Shown: piece by piece, positions 26,755-35,385 of the stretch
How positions within the stretch are numbered: the first letter of the stretch is position 1
How the letters are laid out: each line of letters begins with the position of its first letter
Source: Thalassospira profundimaris WP0211
GTDB lineage: Bacteria > Pseudomonadota > Alphaproteobacteria > Rhodospirillales > Thalassospiraceae
NCBI RefSeq assembly: GCF_000300275.1
Contig: NZ_AMRN01000009.1
Coordinates: 1-64,000, forward strand
Direction: 5' to 3'
Length of the DNA stretch: 64,000 nt
The notes under the pieces: generated by a model
What the model saw: the letters and a program-made list of their open reading frames with translations, nothing else
Databases searched by the model: none
What the model was told of the DNA's origin: nothing
Made by a program: the position numbers and the translations under genes

Positions 26755-28077
26755 TTAGTCCTTCTTGCCGCGTGGACGGTTGCCGGACGGTTTGCGACCG
26801 GGCGCACTATGTGTGGTATCGCCGGAACGACCAGCAGGTTTTCCCGATGGTTTGCCGGTTGGCTTTCCACGGCCACGCCCTTCAATGAAGCCCGGCTTGC
26901 CTTCGCGGCCACCAGTCCCCCGTCCGCCATCACGACCGCCGTCGCGACCGCCATCACGACCGCCATCACGTCCACCGGCAGCTTTGCCTTCGGCACTGTA
27001 ACGGCCACGGCCCTTGTTGGTCGGGCGCGATGATCCGCGTTCTTCGCGCATATCACGTTCCTGGCGATCCCCGCCAGAAGCCGGTTTGCCACGGCCACCG
27101 GCACGCGGGGCAGCCCCGATGCGCGGGCCTTTCCGTGCAGCACCACCAGACGGACGTTCGCGGGTTTCACGCTGTTCGTCGGCCTCGGCATTCTGGGCTG
27201 CGGCGTTCGGGCCACCTTGCGGGCGTTTGCGCTGTGCCGGTTGACCAAACACGGTGCGCGGGGCTTTCGGGCGCGATGTGCCGCCACGGGCAACCGATTT
27301 CTTTTCGGAAACCTTGGAATAGTCGCCCTTAAAGAATGCAGCGAGCTGTTCTTTCATCACCTTGCCGGTGATTTCCTCACACTCGCCAGGCGCCAGATTG
27401 CCCAACTGGAACGGGCCATAGGAAACACGCATCAGGCGCGTGACCGGCCAGCCAAGATGTTCCATCACACGACGGATTTCACGGTTCTTGCCTTCACGAA
27501 GTGTGACCGTCATCCAGGCATTGGTGCCTTTCTGAACGTCAACCTCGGCCTGGATGGAGCCATAATTGATCCCGTCGACCGTGACACCGTCTTCAAGCTG
27601 TTTAAGCTTGGCCGGGTCAATTTGCCCATGCACACGCACGCGATAACGCCGCGCCCAGCCGGTAGCGGGCAGTTCGAGATAGCGGGCAAGCTCGCCATCA
27701 TTGGTCAGCAACAGCAAGCCTTCGGAGTTCAAATCCAGTCGCCCAACCGAAATCACGCGCGGAACGTAACTTGGCAGATGTTCAAACACCGTGTCGCGGC
27801 CCTGTTCATCGCGGTGGCTGGTGACCAGACCGCGCTTTTTAAACAGGCGCCAAAGACGCGGCTTTTCCTTTTCCGGAAGCGGCTTGCCGTCGACGATGAT
27901 TTCATCTTCGTCGGTCACGGTGACCGCCGGGGTATCAAGCTTCTTGCCATTCAGGCGCACAAGCCCCTCGGCAATCATGCGTTCGGCATCACGCCTGGAA
28001 CAAACACCTGATCGCGCAATGCGCTTGGCAATGCGTTCGGGCTTGTTGTCATCCGGGGTGGTGTTCTTGTCGCTCAT
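26755..28077 (-). CDS. rluB: 23S rRNA pseudouridine synthase RluB-like with long basic tail
   Basis: RsuA/RluB-family enzyme converting a uridine of 23S rRNA (U2605 in E. coli) to pseudouridine. The 440-aa protein has an S4 RNA-binding domain (about 13-70, RIAKRIARSGVCSRRDAERMIAEG) and a catalytic core with D115 in VGRLDLNSEGLLLLTND, plus NREIRRVMEHLGW. Residues from about 265 on are a disordered Gly/Arg/Lys/Pro tail including a GGRD repeat, as in many RluB proteins but longer. ATG 28077 overlaps the stop of the upstream amidotransferase by 4 nt; the longer frame is not supported. Confidence 0.9.
   Translation of the reverse strand: MSDKNTTPDDNKPERIAKRIARSGVCSRRDAERMIAEGLVRLNGKKLDTPAVTVTDEDEIIVDGKPLPEKEKPRLWRLFKKRGLVTSHRDEQGRDTVFEHLPSYVPRVISVGRLDLNSEGLLLLTNDGELARYLELPATGWARRYRVRVHGQIDPAKLKQLEDGVTVDGINYGSIQAEVDVQKGTNAWMTVTLREGKNREIRRVMEHLGWPVTRLMRVSYGPFQLGNLAPGECEEITGKVMKEQLAAFFKGDYSKVSEKKSVARGGTSRPKAPRTVFGQPAQRKRPQGGPNAAAQNAEADEQRETRERPSGGAARKGPRIGAAPRAGGRGKPASGGDRQERDMREERGSSRPTNKGRGRYSAEGKAAGGRDGGRDGGRDGGRDGGRGTGGREGKPGFIEGRGRGKPTGKPSGKPAGRSGDTTHSAPGRKPSGNRPRGKKD
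26925..26976 (-). repeat. 12-bp repeats encoding GGRD units in the RluB tail
   Basis: Four successive copies of a 12-bp unit (plus-strand reading ACCGCCATCACG with small changes) encode GRDGGRDGGRDGGRD. Copy number is probably variable between strains. Confidence 0.75.
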
Positions 28078-28796
28078 TTGCGGGCCTCGGAAATCAGGGC
28101 GTCGAAAATTTTCGCATCGCCCGAACTGATATGAAATTCGGGATGCCACTGGACCCCGAGACAATAACGATATTTCGGATGCTCAATCCCCTCGATCACG
28201 CCATCAGGCGCGTAGGAATTGATGATCACATCCGGGCCAACGCCTGCCACCGCCTGATGGTGGGCGGAATTGACCGAAAGACTTTTCACATCGCCAACGA
28301 TCTTCGCCAGAAGCGTATCGGGCTCCACCGTGACATCATGGCCGGGCTCGTTGCGCGGGTTCGGCTGTTCGTGGGTCAAGCAGTTTTCAACCGCATCCGG
28401 AATATGCTGGATCAACGACCCGCCCAGAATAACGTTCAAAAGCTGCTGACCGCCGCAAATGCCCAGAACCGGCATGTCGCGCTTAAGCGCGCCTTCGGCC
28501 ATCGCCCATTCAAATTTGGTGCGACGATCCTTGGTGACAACCGTGTCGTGTTTTTCCGTCGCACCAAACAGGCTTGGGTCCACGTCAAACGCGCCACCGG
28601 TCACGACCAGCCCGTCAATCAGGTCAAGCAGATCGGGAACCAGTTCCACCTCGTGGGGCAAAGGCATCGGAATGCCACCCGCCTTGGTCACCGCACCGGC
28701 ATAGTTTTCACGCAGCGCATACCACGGGAATTTGGAATAGCCCCCCGGTTCTTCGGAATCGAGTGTGATACCAATGATCGGCTTACGCGTGGTCAT
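28074..28796 (-). CDS. Class I glutamine amidotransferase, PuuD/GatD-like hydrolase
   Basis: 240-aa enzyme of the gamma-glutamyl-GABA hydrolase group. It has the nucleophile elbow PVLGICGGQQLLNVILGG (Cys near residue 113), the His/Glu pair in CLGVQWHPEFH, and the N-terminus PIIGITLDSEE followed by YAGAVTKAGGIPMPLP, which is the PuuD pattern. It is annotated as hydrolysing gamma-glutamyl conjugates, possibly in polyamine catabolism. No other puu genes are near, so the substrate is open. It heads the operon with rluB and rsmD (4-nt overlap). Confidence 0.85.
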   Translation of the reverse strand: MTTRKPIIGITLDSEEPGGYSKFPWYALRENYAGAVTKAGGIPMPLPHEVELVPDLLDLIDGLVVTGGAFDVDPSLFGATEKHDTVVTKDRRTKFEWAMAEGALKRDMPVLGICGGQQLLNVILGGSLIQHIPDAVENCLTHEQPNPRNEPGHDVTVEPDTLLAKIVGDVKSLSVNSAHHQAVAGVGPDVIINSYAPDGVIEGIEHPKYRYCLGVQWHPEFHISSGDAKIFDALISEARK

Positions 28797-29075
28797 GATC
28801 GAAATAGCCTTGATGCTGGTGACAGGTTGGCGAATAAAGTCACGCGGAAACTACCTGTGTAACCCTTTAAGGGCAACGGCAATTCACGCGGATGGTCCAT
28901 GCGTTTCTGCGGGCCGTCGCCAGTGAAGCTTCACCGGCAACCCGCCAGATCATCGCTTGACCGATTATCTGCATGGTAGCACTGTGAGCATACACGCCCT
29001 AAAATGAAGTAAAAACAAGATCAGCCCTGACAATCGACCTGATTTGTCAGATGGCCTAAGCGGGATGGAAAGATC

Positions 29076-29528
29076 ATGAGTGCAGACAGCTATATGGATA
29101 TGGCACTTGAAGAAGCCCGTGCTGCCGCGCGTCGGGGCGAAGTGCCCGTCGGTGCCGTTCTGGTCGATGCCGATAACGGCGAGGTTTTGGCACGCGCCGG
29201 AAACCTGACCGAGGAAATGAACGATCCAACGGCACACGCCGAAATCCTCGTGATCCGGGCCGCTGCCGGGGCCAAGGGCGAACCCAGACTTCCCAACTGC
29301 GATCTGTATGTCACGCTTGAACCCTGTCCGATGTGCGCAACCGCCATCTCATTCGCCCGTCTGCGCCGCGTCTATTTCGGGGCCTATGACCCCAAGGGCG
29401 GCGGCGTTGATCACGGTCCGCGCGTATTTGAAAGCACAAGCTGCCATCACCGTCCGGAAGTCTATGGCGGCATTGGCGAGGTCGAGGCAGCCAAGCTTCT
29501 GAAGGATTTCTTTGGCAGCTTGCGCTAG
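29076..29528 (+). CDS. tadA: tRNA-specific adenosine-34 deaminase
   Basis: Converts A34 to inosine in the anticodon of tRNA-Arg(ACG). The 150-aa protein has the zinc deaminase motifs TAHAEI (His ligand and catalytic Glu) and EPCPMCATAI (two Cys ligands), and the FGAYDPKGGGVDHG loop. GGAAAG precedes ATG 29076. The leader contains a 7-bp inverted repeat (CTGACAA/TTGTCAG, 29027-29050). It is divergent from the amidotransferase-rluB-rsmD operon, so three RNA-modification genes cluster here. Confidence 0.94.
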   Translation: MSADSYMDMALEEARAAARRGEVPVGAVLVDADNGEVLARAGNLTEEMNDPTAHAEILVIRAAAGAKGEPRLPNCDLYVTLEPCPMCATAISFARLRRVYFGAYDPKGGGVDHGPRVFESTSCHHRPEVYGGIGEVEAAKLLKDFFGSLR

Positions 29529-29561
29529 GGATTTGATTGTTCGGTTGGTCAGCGTCGGAAC

Positions 29562-29912
29562 TTAGTTTTCGGGCACTTCACGGAACATCACCATGCCGCC
29601 GTGATACAGGACATCATTTTCAAAATAGCCATCGGCGGTAAAACCGGTGTCATCCTGATAGGTGATGTAATTCCCTGAAACCTGATAGTCGCCCTGATAG
29701 GCTGACTGACGTGTGCCACGGGCCTCGTCATAGCGGCCATCGGCACGCAGTTCCTGACGGATATGACCATCCTTGGTCACCCACATGCCGACATACGGGT
29801 GCGGGGCGATTTCAGCGCTTTTGTTCATACCGGCCTCCTGTTTGGGCCATGCTGGTGATGCGAACACCACCAGCACGGACAGAAAATACAAGGATTGCAG
29901 AATGATCTTCAT
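29562..29912 (-). CDS. Atu4866-domain small secreted protein
   Basis: 116-aa protein with an N-terminal signal peptide (MKIILQSLYFLSVLVVFASPAWP) and a beta-rich domain of about 75 aa: HPYVGMWVTKDGHIRQELRADGRYDEARG, then SAYQGDYQVSGNYITYQDDTGFTADGYF and YHGGMVMFRE. This matches the Agrobacterium Atu4866 structural family as I recall it. Function is unknown; a calycin/lipocalin-like binding role is speculative. Its ATG shares one base with the stop of the SDR gene upstream (TGATG), so the two are co-translated. Confidence 0.75.
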   Translation of the reverse strand: MKIILQSLYFLSVLVVFASPAWPKQEAGMNKSAEIAPHPYVGMWVTKDGHIRQELRADGRYDEARGTRQSAYQGDYQVSGNYITYQDDTGFTADGYFENDVLYHGGMVMFREVPEN

Positions 29913-30658
29913 CAGAATGCCGATGCCGTCGGACGGACAATGACTTCGTTGATGTCGACATCTGCGGGCTGATCAAGGGCATAAAGCACAGCCCGTGCAA
30001 TCGCATCCGGGGTCAGGGATATCTGACGAAACTGGGTCAGAAGCTCCTTGCTGTTCGGATCGGAAATATCGTGGCCCAGTTCGGTCTCGACCACGCCCGG
30101 CGAGATGGTGGTGACACGGACATTGGTGCTTTCCTGACGCAGGCCTTCGGAAATCGCCCAGACTGCGTATTTGGTTCCGCAATAGACAGCAGCACTTGAA
30201 TATACGTTGTGTGCCGCAATAGACGCGGTGTTGATGACATGGCCGCCACCCTGTTGTTCAAACAGCGGCAGAACAGCTGCAATACCGTTCAGGACACCGC
30301 GAATATTGACGTTGATCATGTTGTCCCATTCGTCGGTTTTCAGTGCCGACATCGGGGCAAGCGGCATCACGCCGGCATTGTTGAAAATCGCATCGACACG
30401 GCCATAAAGGTTGTTTGCGTTGTAAACCAGTGCCTCGACGCTATCGGCATTGGTAACATCCACTGAACGGGCCATTGCACGGCCGCCAGCAGCTTCGATT
30501 TCGGTGGCAATCTCATCAAGGCGTTCTGTGCGGCGTGCGCCAAGAACCACATTCGCCCCCCGGGATGCAAGAAGGCGGGCGGTGGCTTCGCCAATGCCGC
30601 TGCTGGCGCCTGTGATGATAACGGTCTTGTTTTCGACATGGTTGATCGGGTTCGACAT
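29912..30658 (-). CDS. Short-chain dehydrogenase/reductase
   Basis: 248-aa NAD(P)-dependent classical SDR. The cofactor motif is TGASSGIGEATARLL, with a basic LGARRTERLDE following strand 2 that suggests NADP. Other features are NNAGVMP, the catalytic Ser in NTASIAAH, YCGTK (Tyr/Lys pair) and SPGVVETELGH. ATG 30658 has AAGGAG upstream; the longer frame is not supported. It is divergent from an AraC regulator 182 bp away and coupled to the Atu4866-like gene. The substrate is unknown. Confidence 0.88.
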   Translation of the reverse strand: MSNPINHVENKTVIITGASSGIGEATARLLASRGANVVLGARRTERLDEIATEIEAAGGRAMARSVDVTNADSVEALVYNANNLYGRVDAIFNNAGVMPLAPMSALKTDEWDNMINVNIRGVLNGIAAVLPLFEQQGGGHVINTASIAAHNVYSSAAVYCGTKYAVWAISEGLRQESTNVRVTTISPGVVETELGHDISDPNSKELLTQFRQISLTPDAIARAVLYALDQPADVDINEVIVRPTASAF

Positions 30659-30840
30659 GACATGCTCCTTGGGTTGGTGTGTCGGTGTTTGTTCGTGGCG
30701 CTTACTCTGTCGATAAATCCCCGATTGATGAATACACAGAACTCGAATTGGATTGCCTAATCCTCCAAATCGAAGATTGAGTGCTTTGTCCGCGTGAAGG
30801 CGCGTGTATAGTGGGCCTATGGGAAACAAAGGGTTTTGCG

Positions 30841-31746
30841 ATGGATAGCTATCAGAAGCTGTGTGGCCTGATTGACAAATACTGCGAAGCGGATGGTGCG
30901 GTGCGCACGGCTGTTGAGCCGGTCTGGATGTTTCGATCAACCGGCCCGACCCTTAAGGTGCCAACGATCTACAAGCCTTGCCTGTGTCTGATTATCTCAG
31001 GCGCAAAGGAAGTCACGCTGGGGGATGAGCTTTATCGCTATGAGCCCGGTCAACTGCTGGCCGCATCGGTCGATTTGCCACTTGTTGGCCATGTGACCCT
31101 GGCGGCCGAGGATGCGCCGTATCGCAGCCTGTCACTTGATCTGGATGCGAAGATCCTGGGCGAACTTGTTGCCAACATGGATATCAAGATGGGCGCAGAC
31201 GGCGAAAGTACACGCGGGCTTTTTGTCGAAAAGACAACTGAAAGCCTGACCGATGCCGTCTTGCGGGTGGTTGAGCTGCTTGATCGTCCCGATGATGTGC
31301 CGGTGATGCTGCCGCTTTTGATGCGCGAAGTGCATTATCGCTTGTTATGTACCGCCAAGGGGGCGGCGATTGCGGGGCTTGCCATCGGCGGCAGCAACAT
31401 GCAGCGGATCTCGGCGGCCCTTCAACTGATCAAGGATAATTTCGACAAACCGCTTAAGGTGGAAGACCTGGCAAACCGGGCCAATATGAGCCCTTCTTCC
31501 TTCCATCACCACTTCAAGCAGGTGACAGCCATGAGCCCGCTTCAGTACCAAAAGCGGCTCCGCCTGACCACGGCGCGTCAGATCATGCTGGCTGAAATGA
31601 AGGATGCGGCATCGGCGGCCTATGCGGTCGGGTATGAAAGCGCGTCACAGTTCAGCCGCGAATATGCCCGCATGTTTGGCGCACCGCCAATCCGTGACAT
31701 TTCAGCCATTTTGGGACATTCAACAAGCCTTGGCGCACAGGTTTAA
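30841..31746 (+). CDS. AraC-family transcriptional regulator
   Basis: 301-aa regulator with an AraC_N (PF06719-type) sensor domain (PTIYKPCLCLIISGAKEVTLGDELYRYEPGQLLAASVDLPLVG) and a C-terminal double helix-turn-helix. The latter includes LKVEDLANRANMSPSSFHHHFKQVTAMSPLQYQKRLRL and AYAVGYESASQFSREYARMFG. This subgroup (YqhC-like) usually activates a divergent oxidoreductase gene, here the SDR operon, probably in response to aldehydes or similar toxic compounds; that is inference. ATG 30841 replaces a longer frame with no ribosome-binding site. Confidence 0.87.
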   Translation: MDSYQKLCGLIDKYCEADGAVRTAVEPVWMFRSTGPTLKVPTIYKPCLCLIISGAKEVTLGDELYRYEPGQLLAASVDLPLVGHVTLAAEDAPYRSLSLDLDAKILGELVANMDIKMGADGESTRGLFVEKTTESLTDAVLRVVELLDRPDDVPVMLPLLMREVHYRLLCTAKGAAIAGLAIGGSNMQRISAALQLIKDNFDKPLKVEDLANRANMSPSSFHHHFKQVTAMSPLQYQKRLRLTTARQIMLAEMKDAASAAYAVGYESASQFSREYARMFGAPPIRDISAILGHSTSLGAQV

Positions 31747-31818
31747 GCGCCGCGCCAGAGACAAAAGGCGCAAAGCACATCAAGCTGCTTCTCGCCAGAG
31801 CCCATACGGTTCTGGTGG

Positions 31819-32292
31819 TTACTTGTATTTCCCAGACTGATAAGAGAAGTCGTTGGTTGGCAGTCCAAGTTCGAGCATTTTGGCTTCAAAGTCCTTGGCA
31901 ATGTCAGCCATGGTCACAGTGCTCAGCGATGCAATAAAAGTATCGGACGCGGCCTGAAGGGCCTTGGCCGTCGCCGAATTGGCTGCTTGTTCCATCAAAC
32001 AGCTAGACGTATCATCACCGCATCCTAATGCGAACAGTCTTGGTGCGCCAAGTGCCTCGTAAACATCGGCAAGCGTGATCTCCGATAAAGGTTTTGCCAG
32101 AAACCACCCGCCGCCATGTCCTTTCATGGAGGTGACAAGACCCTGTTCGCGCAAACCTGACATCGTGCGGCGAACAACTGCCGCATTGGTGTTGAGCATG
32201 CCAGCCAATTGATCCGAGGTTGCTGGATTTGTCATCTCGTTCAGGTGCAGGAGCGCATGCAATACGCGGGGAAGGCGGTTGTCCTGGCGCAT
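31819..32292 (-). CDS. Rrf2-family transcriptional regulator
   Basis: 157-aa repressor with an N-terminal winged helix (LPRVLHALLHLNEMTNPATSDQLAGMLNTNAAVVRRTMSGLREQGLVTSMKGHGGGWFLAKP). A dimerisation helix follows with three Cys (FALGCGDDTSSCLMEQAANS), of which C95-like and C103-like residues could sense redox or metal. It has no CxxCx6C cluster like IscR. It is divergent from a methyltransferase gene. Two near-identical dyads between the genes are likely operators, which implies autoregulation. Confidence 0.85.
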   Translation of the reverse strand: MRQDNRLPRVLHALLHLNEMTNPATSDQLAGMLNTNAAVVRRTMSGLREQGLVTSMKGHGGGWFLAKPLSEITLADVYEALGAPRLFALGCGDDTSSCLMEQAANSATAKALQAASDTFIASLSTVTMADIAKDFEAKMLELGLPTNDFSYQSGKYK

Positions 32293-32346
32293 TTGGGGCT
32301 CCGGTTTGCGGTCAACTGCTGCGAGTGGGTATTCATCCTTCTATTA

Positions 32347-32414
32347 CACGTAACACTAAAAGATACATGAAAATTGACAGGTAAAGCGAATCATGTAACT
32401 TGAGTTGATACGTG
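32347..32414. promoter_or_regulatory. Two direct copies of a dyad operator
   Basis: Site 1 (32347-32369) and site 2 (32392-32414) both read CAYGTAAC-N7-GATACRTG, each an imperfect palindrome, with starts 45 bp apart. Site 2 lies inside a larger 15-bp inverted repeat (32383-32397 with 32409-32423, one mismatch). They sit midway between the divergent Rrf2 and methyltransferase genes. Confidence 0.65.
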
Positions 32415-32464
32415 ATTCGCTTTTGTGGATCTCCCCCGCGCCACCCTTTTGGAAGGTTGAGTTG

Positions 32465-33106
32465 ATGAAAATGGAAAAAGATGAACCAGCGATGGCCCCT
32501 GTCGAATTTTGGGAAGACCGCTATGAGGCGGCCTCGGCTGAAACAAGTGGTCGCCCTACCACCGTTTTAGAGAAGTTTGTGAAGGATCGCCCTGTTGGGC
32601 ATGCGCTGGAACTTGGCTGCGGGAAAGGGGATGACGCTGTTTGGCTTGCCAAGCAGGGATGGTTTGTTACTGCTCTCGATATTTCCCAGGCAGCAATCGA
32701 CATTGCGCGTAAAAATGCCGAGCGCAACAACGTCGCCGAAAAGATCAATTTCAAGGTCTGTGATCTGACAAAGGATTTCCCAGAGGGGGATTATGATCTG
32801 GTTACGGCCCAGTTTCTTGAGTCACCCTTTGAGTTTCCCCGCGAGAGGATATTGAACCACGCAGCAAGGCACGTTTGTGCGGCGGGCATGTTATTGATCA
32901 CCACGCATGGTTCGGTGCCACCATGGTCGGAGACACAATGGGAAACGGATTTCCCGACACCGGAAGAAGCTTTGGTCGCACTGAACCTTGATCTAACAGA
33001 TTGGACGCGGATCTTTGTTGAGAATTTCTCGCGCATCGGCCAGAAACCCGGCAGCAAGCCGGGGAAACTGATCGATACGGTGATTGCACTGGAACGAAAC
33101 CGGTAA
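32465..33106 (+). CDS. TehB-like SAM-dependent methyltransferase
   Basis: 213-aa class I methyltransferase. It has motif I LELGCGKGDDAVWLAKQGW, motif II VTALDISQAAIDIARKNAE and the post-motif FPEGDYDLVTAQFLESPFEFPRE. Similar enzymes act on small toxic molecules (TehB, thiopurine/chalcogen methyltransferases). GGAAGG precedes ATG 32465. Control by the divergent Rrf2 regulator suggests an inducible detoxification role. The substrate is unknown. Confidence 0.8.
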   Translation: MKMEKDEPAMAPVEFWEDRYEAASAETSGRPTTVLEKFVKDRPVGHALELGCGKGDDAVWLAKQGWFVTALDISQAAIDIARKNAERNNVAEKINFKVCDLTKDFPEGDYDLVTAQFLESPFEFPRERILNHAARHVCAAGMLLITTHGSVPPWSETQWETDFPTPEEALVALNLDLTDWTRIFVENFSRIGQKPGSKPGKLIDTVIALERNR

Positions 33107-33117
33107 CCTTTCGGCGC

Positions 33118-33162
33118 CCAAAAGACGGGTCAGTGCAAATGACATTGCCCTGTCTTTCTTTT
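33118..33162. terminator. Possible bidirectional terminator
   Basis: AAAGACGGG (33121-33129) pairs with CCCTGTCTTT (33148-33157) with one bulge; A- and T-rich flanks lie between convergent genes. Weak evidence. Confidence 0.4.
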
Positions 33163-33182
33163 GGTCGCGTTTGATTGCCGAG

Positions 33183-34790
33183 TTAACCTTGCTGCTGGTT
33201 ACCAACGGCCGGCAGGTGCTGGAACATCCAGGTTTCACTTAAGGGGCCGTCACCGCGTTTCAGATACATGCGCAGGTCAACCGGATCGGTGCCCGCGGCC
33301 TTAAGGTCAAAGGCCGCCCGCCAGATGCGGGTATCCATGATCGGTTCGATCTTGGTGCGGACAATCTCCCCGCGCGAGGATGTCACAACCACTTCGGGGA
33401 ATTCGCCGTATGCAAGCGTTCCCAGAACCTCACCCTCGAACTCGACCGAAAACTTGATCTCGTCCTTGGGTCGGTTGGTGCCGGGCTCCCCGCCACGGCC
33501 CATGCGGGTTGCGGTTGCGGTTGCGAGTTCCTTGACCGGGAACGGGTTATGGGCCTGCCAATACAGGCGGTATTTGAACTGATAAGAATTGCCCGCCTTG
33601 GCAGGGCCATTCGGGACCCAGAAAGCGGCAATGTTATCGTGGATTTCATCGTCGGTCGGGATTTCGATCAACTGAACCGCGCCGTCATTCCAGTCGCCCT
33701 GCGGTTCGACCCACAGGCTGGGGCGGCGGTGATAACGCACACCATCCAGATAGTTTTTCACATCGCGATCACGCTGCATCAGACCAAAACCACGCGGGTT
33801 ATTGTCACCAAAGGCCGATGCGCGGATGGTTTCAGGGTTATTGAGCTGTCGCCAGATGCGTTCCCCGCCGCCAGTCCAAAGCTCCAGCCCGTCGCTGTCA
33901 TGCACTTCCGGGCGCCAGTCAAAGCGGAACGACTTGTTCTGTTCGGAATACCAGAACATGCTGGTCAGCGGTGCGATGCCAAGCCGTTCGATGTCACGGC
34001 GCAAAAACAGATGTTTTTCGACATCCATCGTGACGCCTTCGCCGCGATAAAGCAGGAATTTATAAGCACCCGTGATGCTGGGCCCATCCAGCAGGGCATA
34101 GACCGTCACCGGGTCTTCGGGGTTTTTGGCCGGTTTGATAAAGAATTGACGGAAATCGGGGAATTCTTCGGGAACCGAGGTCGCCGTATTGACCGCAATG
34201 CCGCGCGCCGACAGGCCATATTGGCCTTCATCGCCAATCGCGCGGAAGTACGATGCGCCAAGAAACGCTGCCCAGTCCTGGGTTTTCCAGTCATCGCGCG
34301 CCTGATTTTCATGCAGGCGGAAACCGGCAAAGCCGCTATTGGCGGGCAGTTGGCGGGCAATGCTGTCTTCGGGCATGTCAAAGTAATCGGGCTTATAGAT
34401 CACTTCGCGTGCCTGCCCGTTTTCCAGAAGATACATATGCACCGGTTTGGCGAAATACATACCCAGATGGAAGAAGGTCAGCGGATAGGTGCCTGATCCA
34501 TCGGAAAACGGCGAATGGTCGCGTTTGTAATGCAGCTTGCCATGGGTGTCGTAATCGATCTTGCCGACAATTTCCGGGTTTGGCGCAACGGGCGGCTCAT
34601 AGGCCGATGCGGCCATGGATTTGGCGCGTGCAATCAGATCGGCAAAATCAAACGGCTGTGCCGAACCCAGATCAAGGCCGTCGACATCTGCCAAAGCATG
34701 CTGATAGATCGACATTCCCGGCAGGATAAGACCGGCTGCCGCGATGGATTTCAAAAAGCGTCTGCGTTCAACAGAAGTCGTCATGTTCAT
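33183..34790 (-). CDS. opgD: Periplasmic glucan biosynthesis protein (OpgD/OpgG family)
   Basis: Acts in synthesis or modification of osmoregulated periplasmic beta-glucans. The 535-aa protein has a twin-arginine signal (ERRRFLKSIAAAGLILPGMSIYQHALA), the hallmark of OpgD rather than OpgG. MdoG-domain signatures follow: FDFADLIARAKSMAASAY, YDTHGKLHYKR, RGIAVNTATSVPEEFPDFRQFFI, APLTSMFWYSEQN, NPRGFGLMQRDRDVKNYLD, RRPSLWVEP and DNIAAFWVP. ATG 34790 follows AGGAA; a GTG one codon earlier is an alternative. No opgH is adjacent. Confidence 0.92.
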   Translation of the reverse strand: MNMTTSVERRRFLKSIAAAGLILPGMSIYQHALADVDGLDLGSAQPFDFADLIARAKSMAASAYEPPVAPNPEIVGKIDYDTHGKLHYKRDHSPFSDGSGTYPLTFFHLGMYFAKPVHMYLLENGQAREVIYKPDYFDMPEDSIARQLPANSGFAGFRLHENQARDDWKTQDWAAFLGASYFRAIGDEGQYGLSARGIAVNTATSVPEEFPDFRQFFIKPAKNPEDPVTVYALLDGPSITGAYKFLLYRGEGVTMDVEKHLFLRRDIERLGIAPLTSMFWYSEQNKSFRFDWRPEVHDSDGLELWTGGGERIWRQLNNPETIRASAFGDNNPRGFGLMQRDRDVKNYLDGVRYHRRPSLWVEPQGDWNDGAVQLIEIPTDDEIHDNIAAFWVPNGPAKAGNSYQFKYRLYWQAHNPFPVKELATATATRMGRGGEPGTNRPKDEIKFSVEFEGEVLGTLAYGEFPEVVVTSSRGEIVRTKIEPIMDTRIWRAAFDLKAAGTDPVDLRMYLKRGDGPLSETWMFQHLPAVGNQQQG

Positions 34791-34967
34791 CACATTCCTG
34801 TGGTTTGAGGTGTCGGGAAAGCATACCCGGCAGTGTGGAGGTAATCGGGATGAAACATGGCAAATTCAAGGTCGTATCAATTGCTTTTTATGCATGGAGG
34901 CGCAGCGTTAATGCCACTGGTGGTCTGCCAATTTCCTTGACCGTGTTTTTGGTTTAATCTAACCGTG

Positions 34968-35148
34968 ACGTGTCGGTATCCGAATATCGGATAAAGGGAA
35001 TTCGAGATGGGCCGAATATTGGCTCATTAACCGAAGCTGCCCCCGCAACTGTAGGCGGCGAGCATTTTTCTGACCAATGCCACTGGGATCAACCCGGGAA
35101 GGCCAGGGAAAATGCGTTGACCCGTAAGCCAGGAGACCTGCCGACACG
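34968..35148 (+). ncRNA. Cobalamin riboswitch
   Basis: Adenosylcobalamin-type aptamer with its recognisable conserved blocks: AAAGGGAA near 34992, GCTGCCCCCGCAACTGTA (35037-35054), GCCACTGGGATCAACCCGGGAAGG (about 35081-35103) and the B12 box CCCGTAAGCCAGGAGACCTGCC (35121-35142). It precedes the ABC transporter by about 240 bp. I see no clear terminator right after it. A GC-rich hairpin (CCGGGCGGGGTGCCCCGG, about 35160-35177) could be part of the expression platform. Confidence 0.92.
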
Positions 35149-35275
35149 AAGACGACGGACCGGGCGGGGTGCCCCGGAGAATGTCGGTACGTGTCTTGGC
35201 CCAACAGTTTAGCCCAGGTTTTCTAAGCTTTAAGGCCGACATCTTCCGTCATCTCCTGACACTTTTGCCAGTCCA

Positions 35276-35315
35276 TTGACAGCAGTAAAAGTGATGTTAT
35301 GTTATAACATAACAT
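35276..35315 (+). promoter_or_regulatory. Promoter overlaid by a perfect 22-bp palindrome
   Basis: TTGACA (35276-35281), 16 bp, TATGTT (35298-35303). The palindrome 35294-35315 (half-site ATGTTATGTTA, no spacer) covers the -10 element. It resembles Zur/Fur-family operators. It lies downstream of the riboswitch, so a transcript from here would escape B12 control. Confidence 0.65.
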
Positions 35316-35385
35316 TTAACGGTGTGTTGAAACTGGATCATCCAAAGCGGTTCCGGATCAGCGCATCAGCAAGAGGGAACTAAAA

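Noticed and set aside
35181-35279. 32-codon ORF between the riboswitch and the ABC operon
   Set aside because: Shine-Dalgarno too close to the ATG, no recognisable motif, and it overlaps the expression platform; insufficient support.
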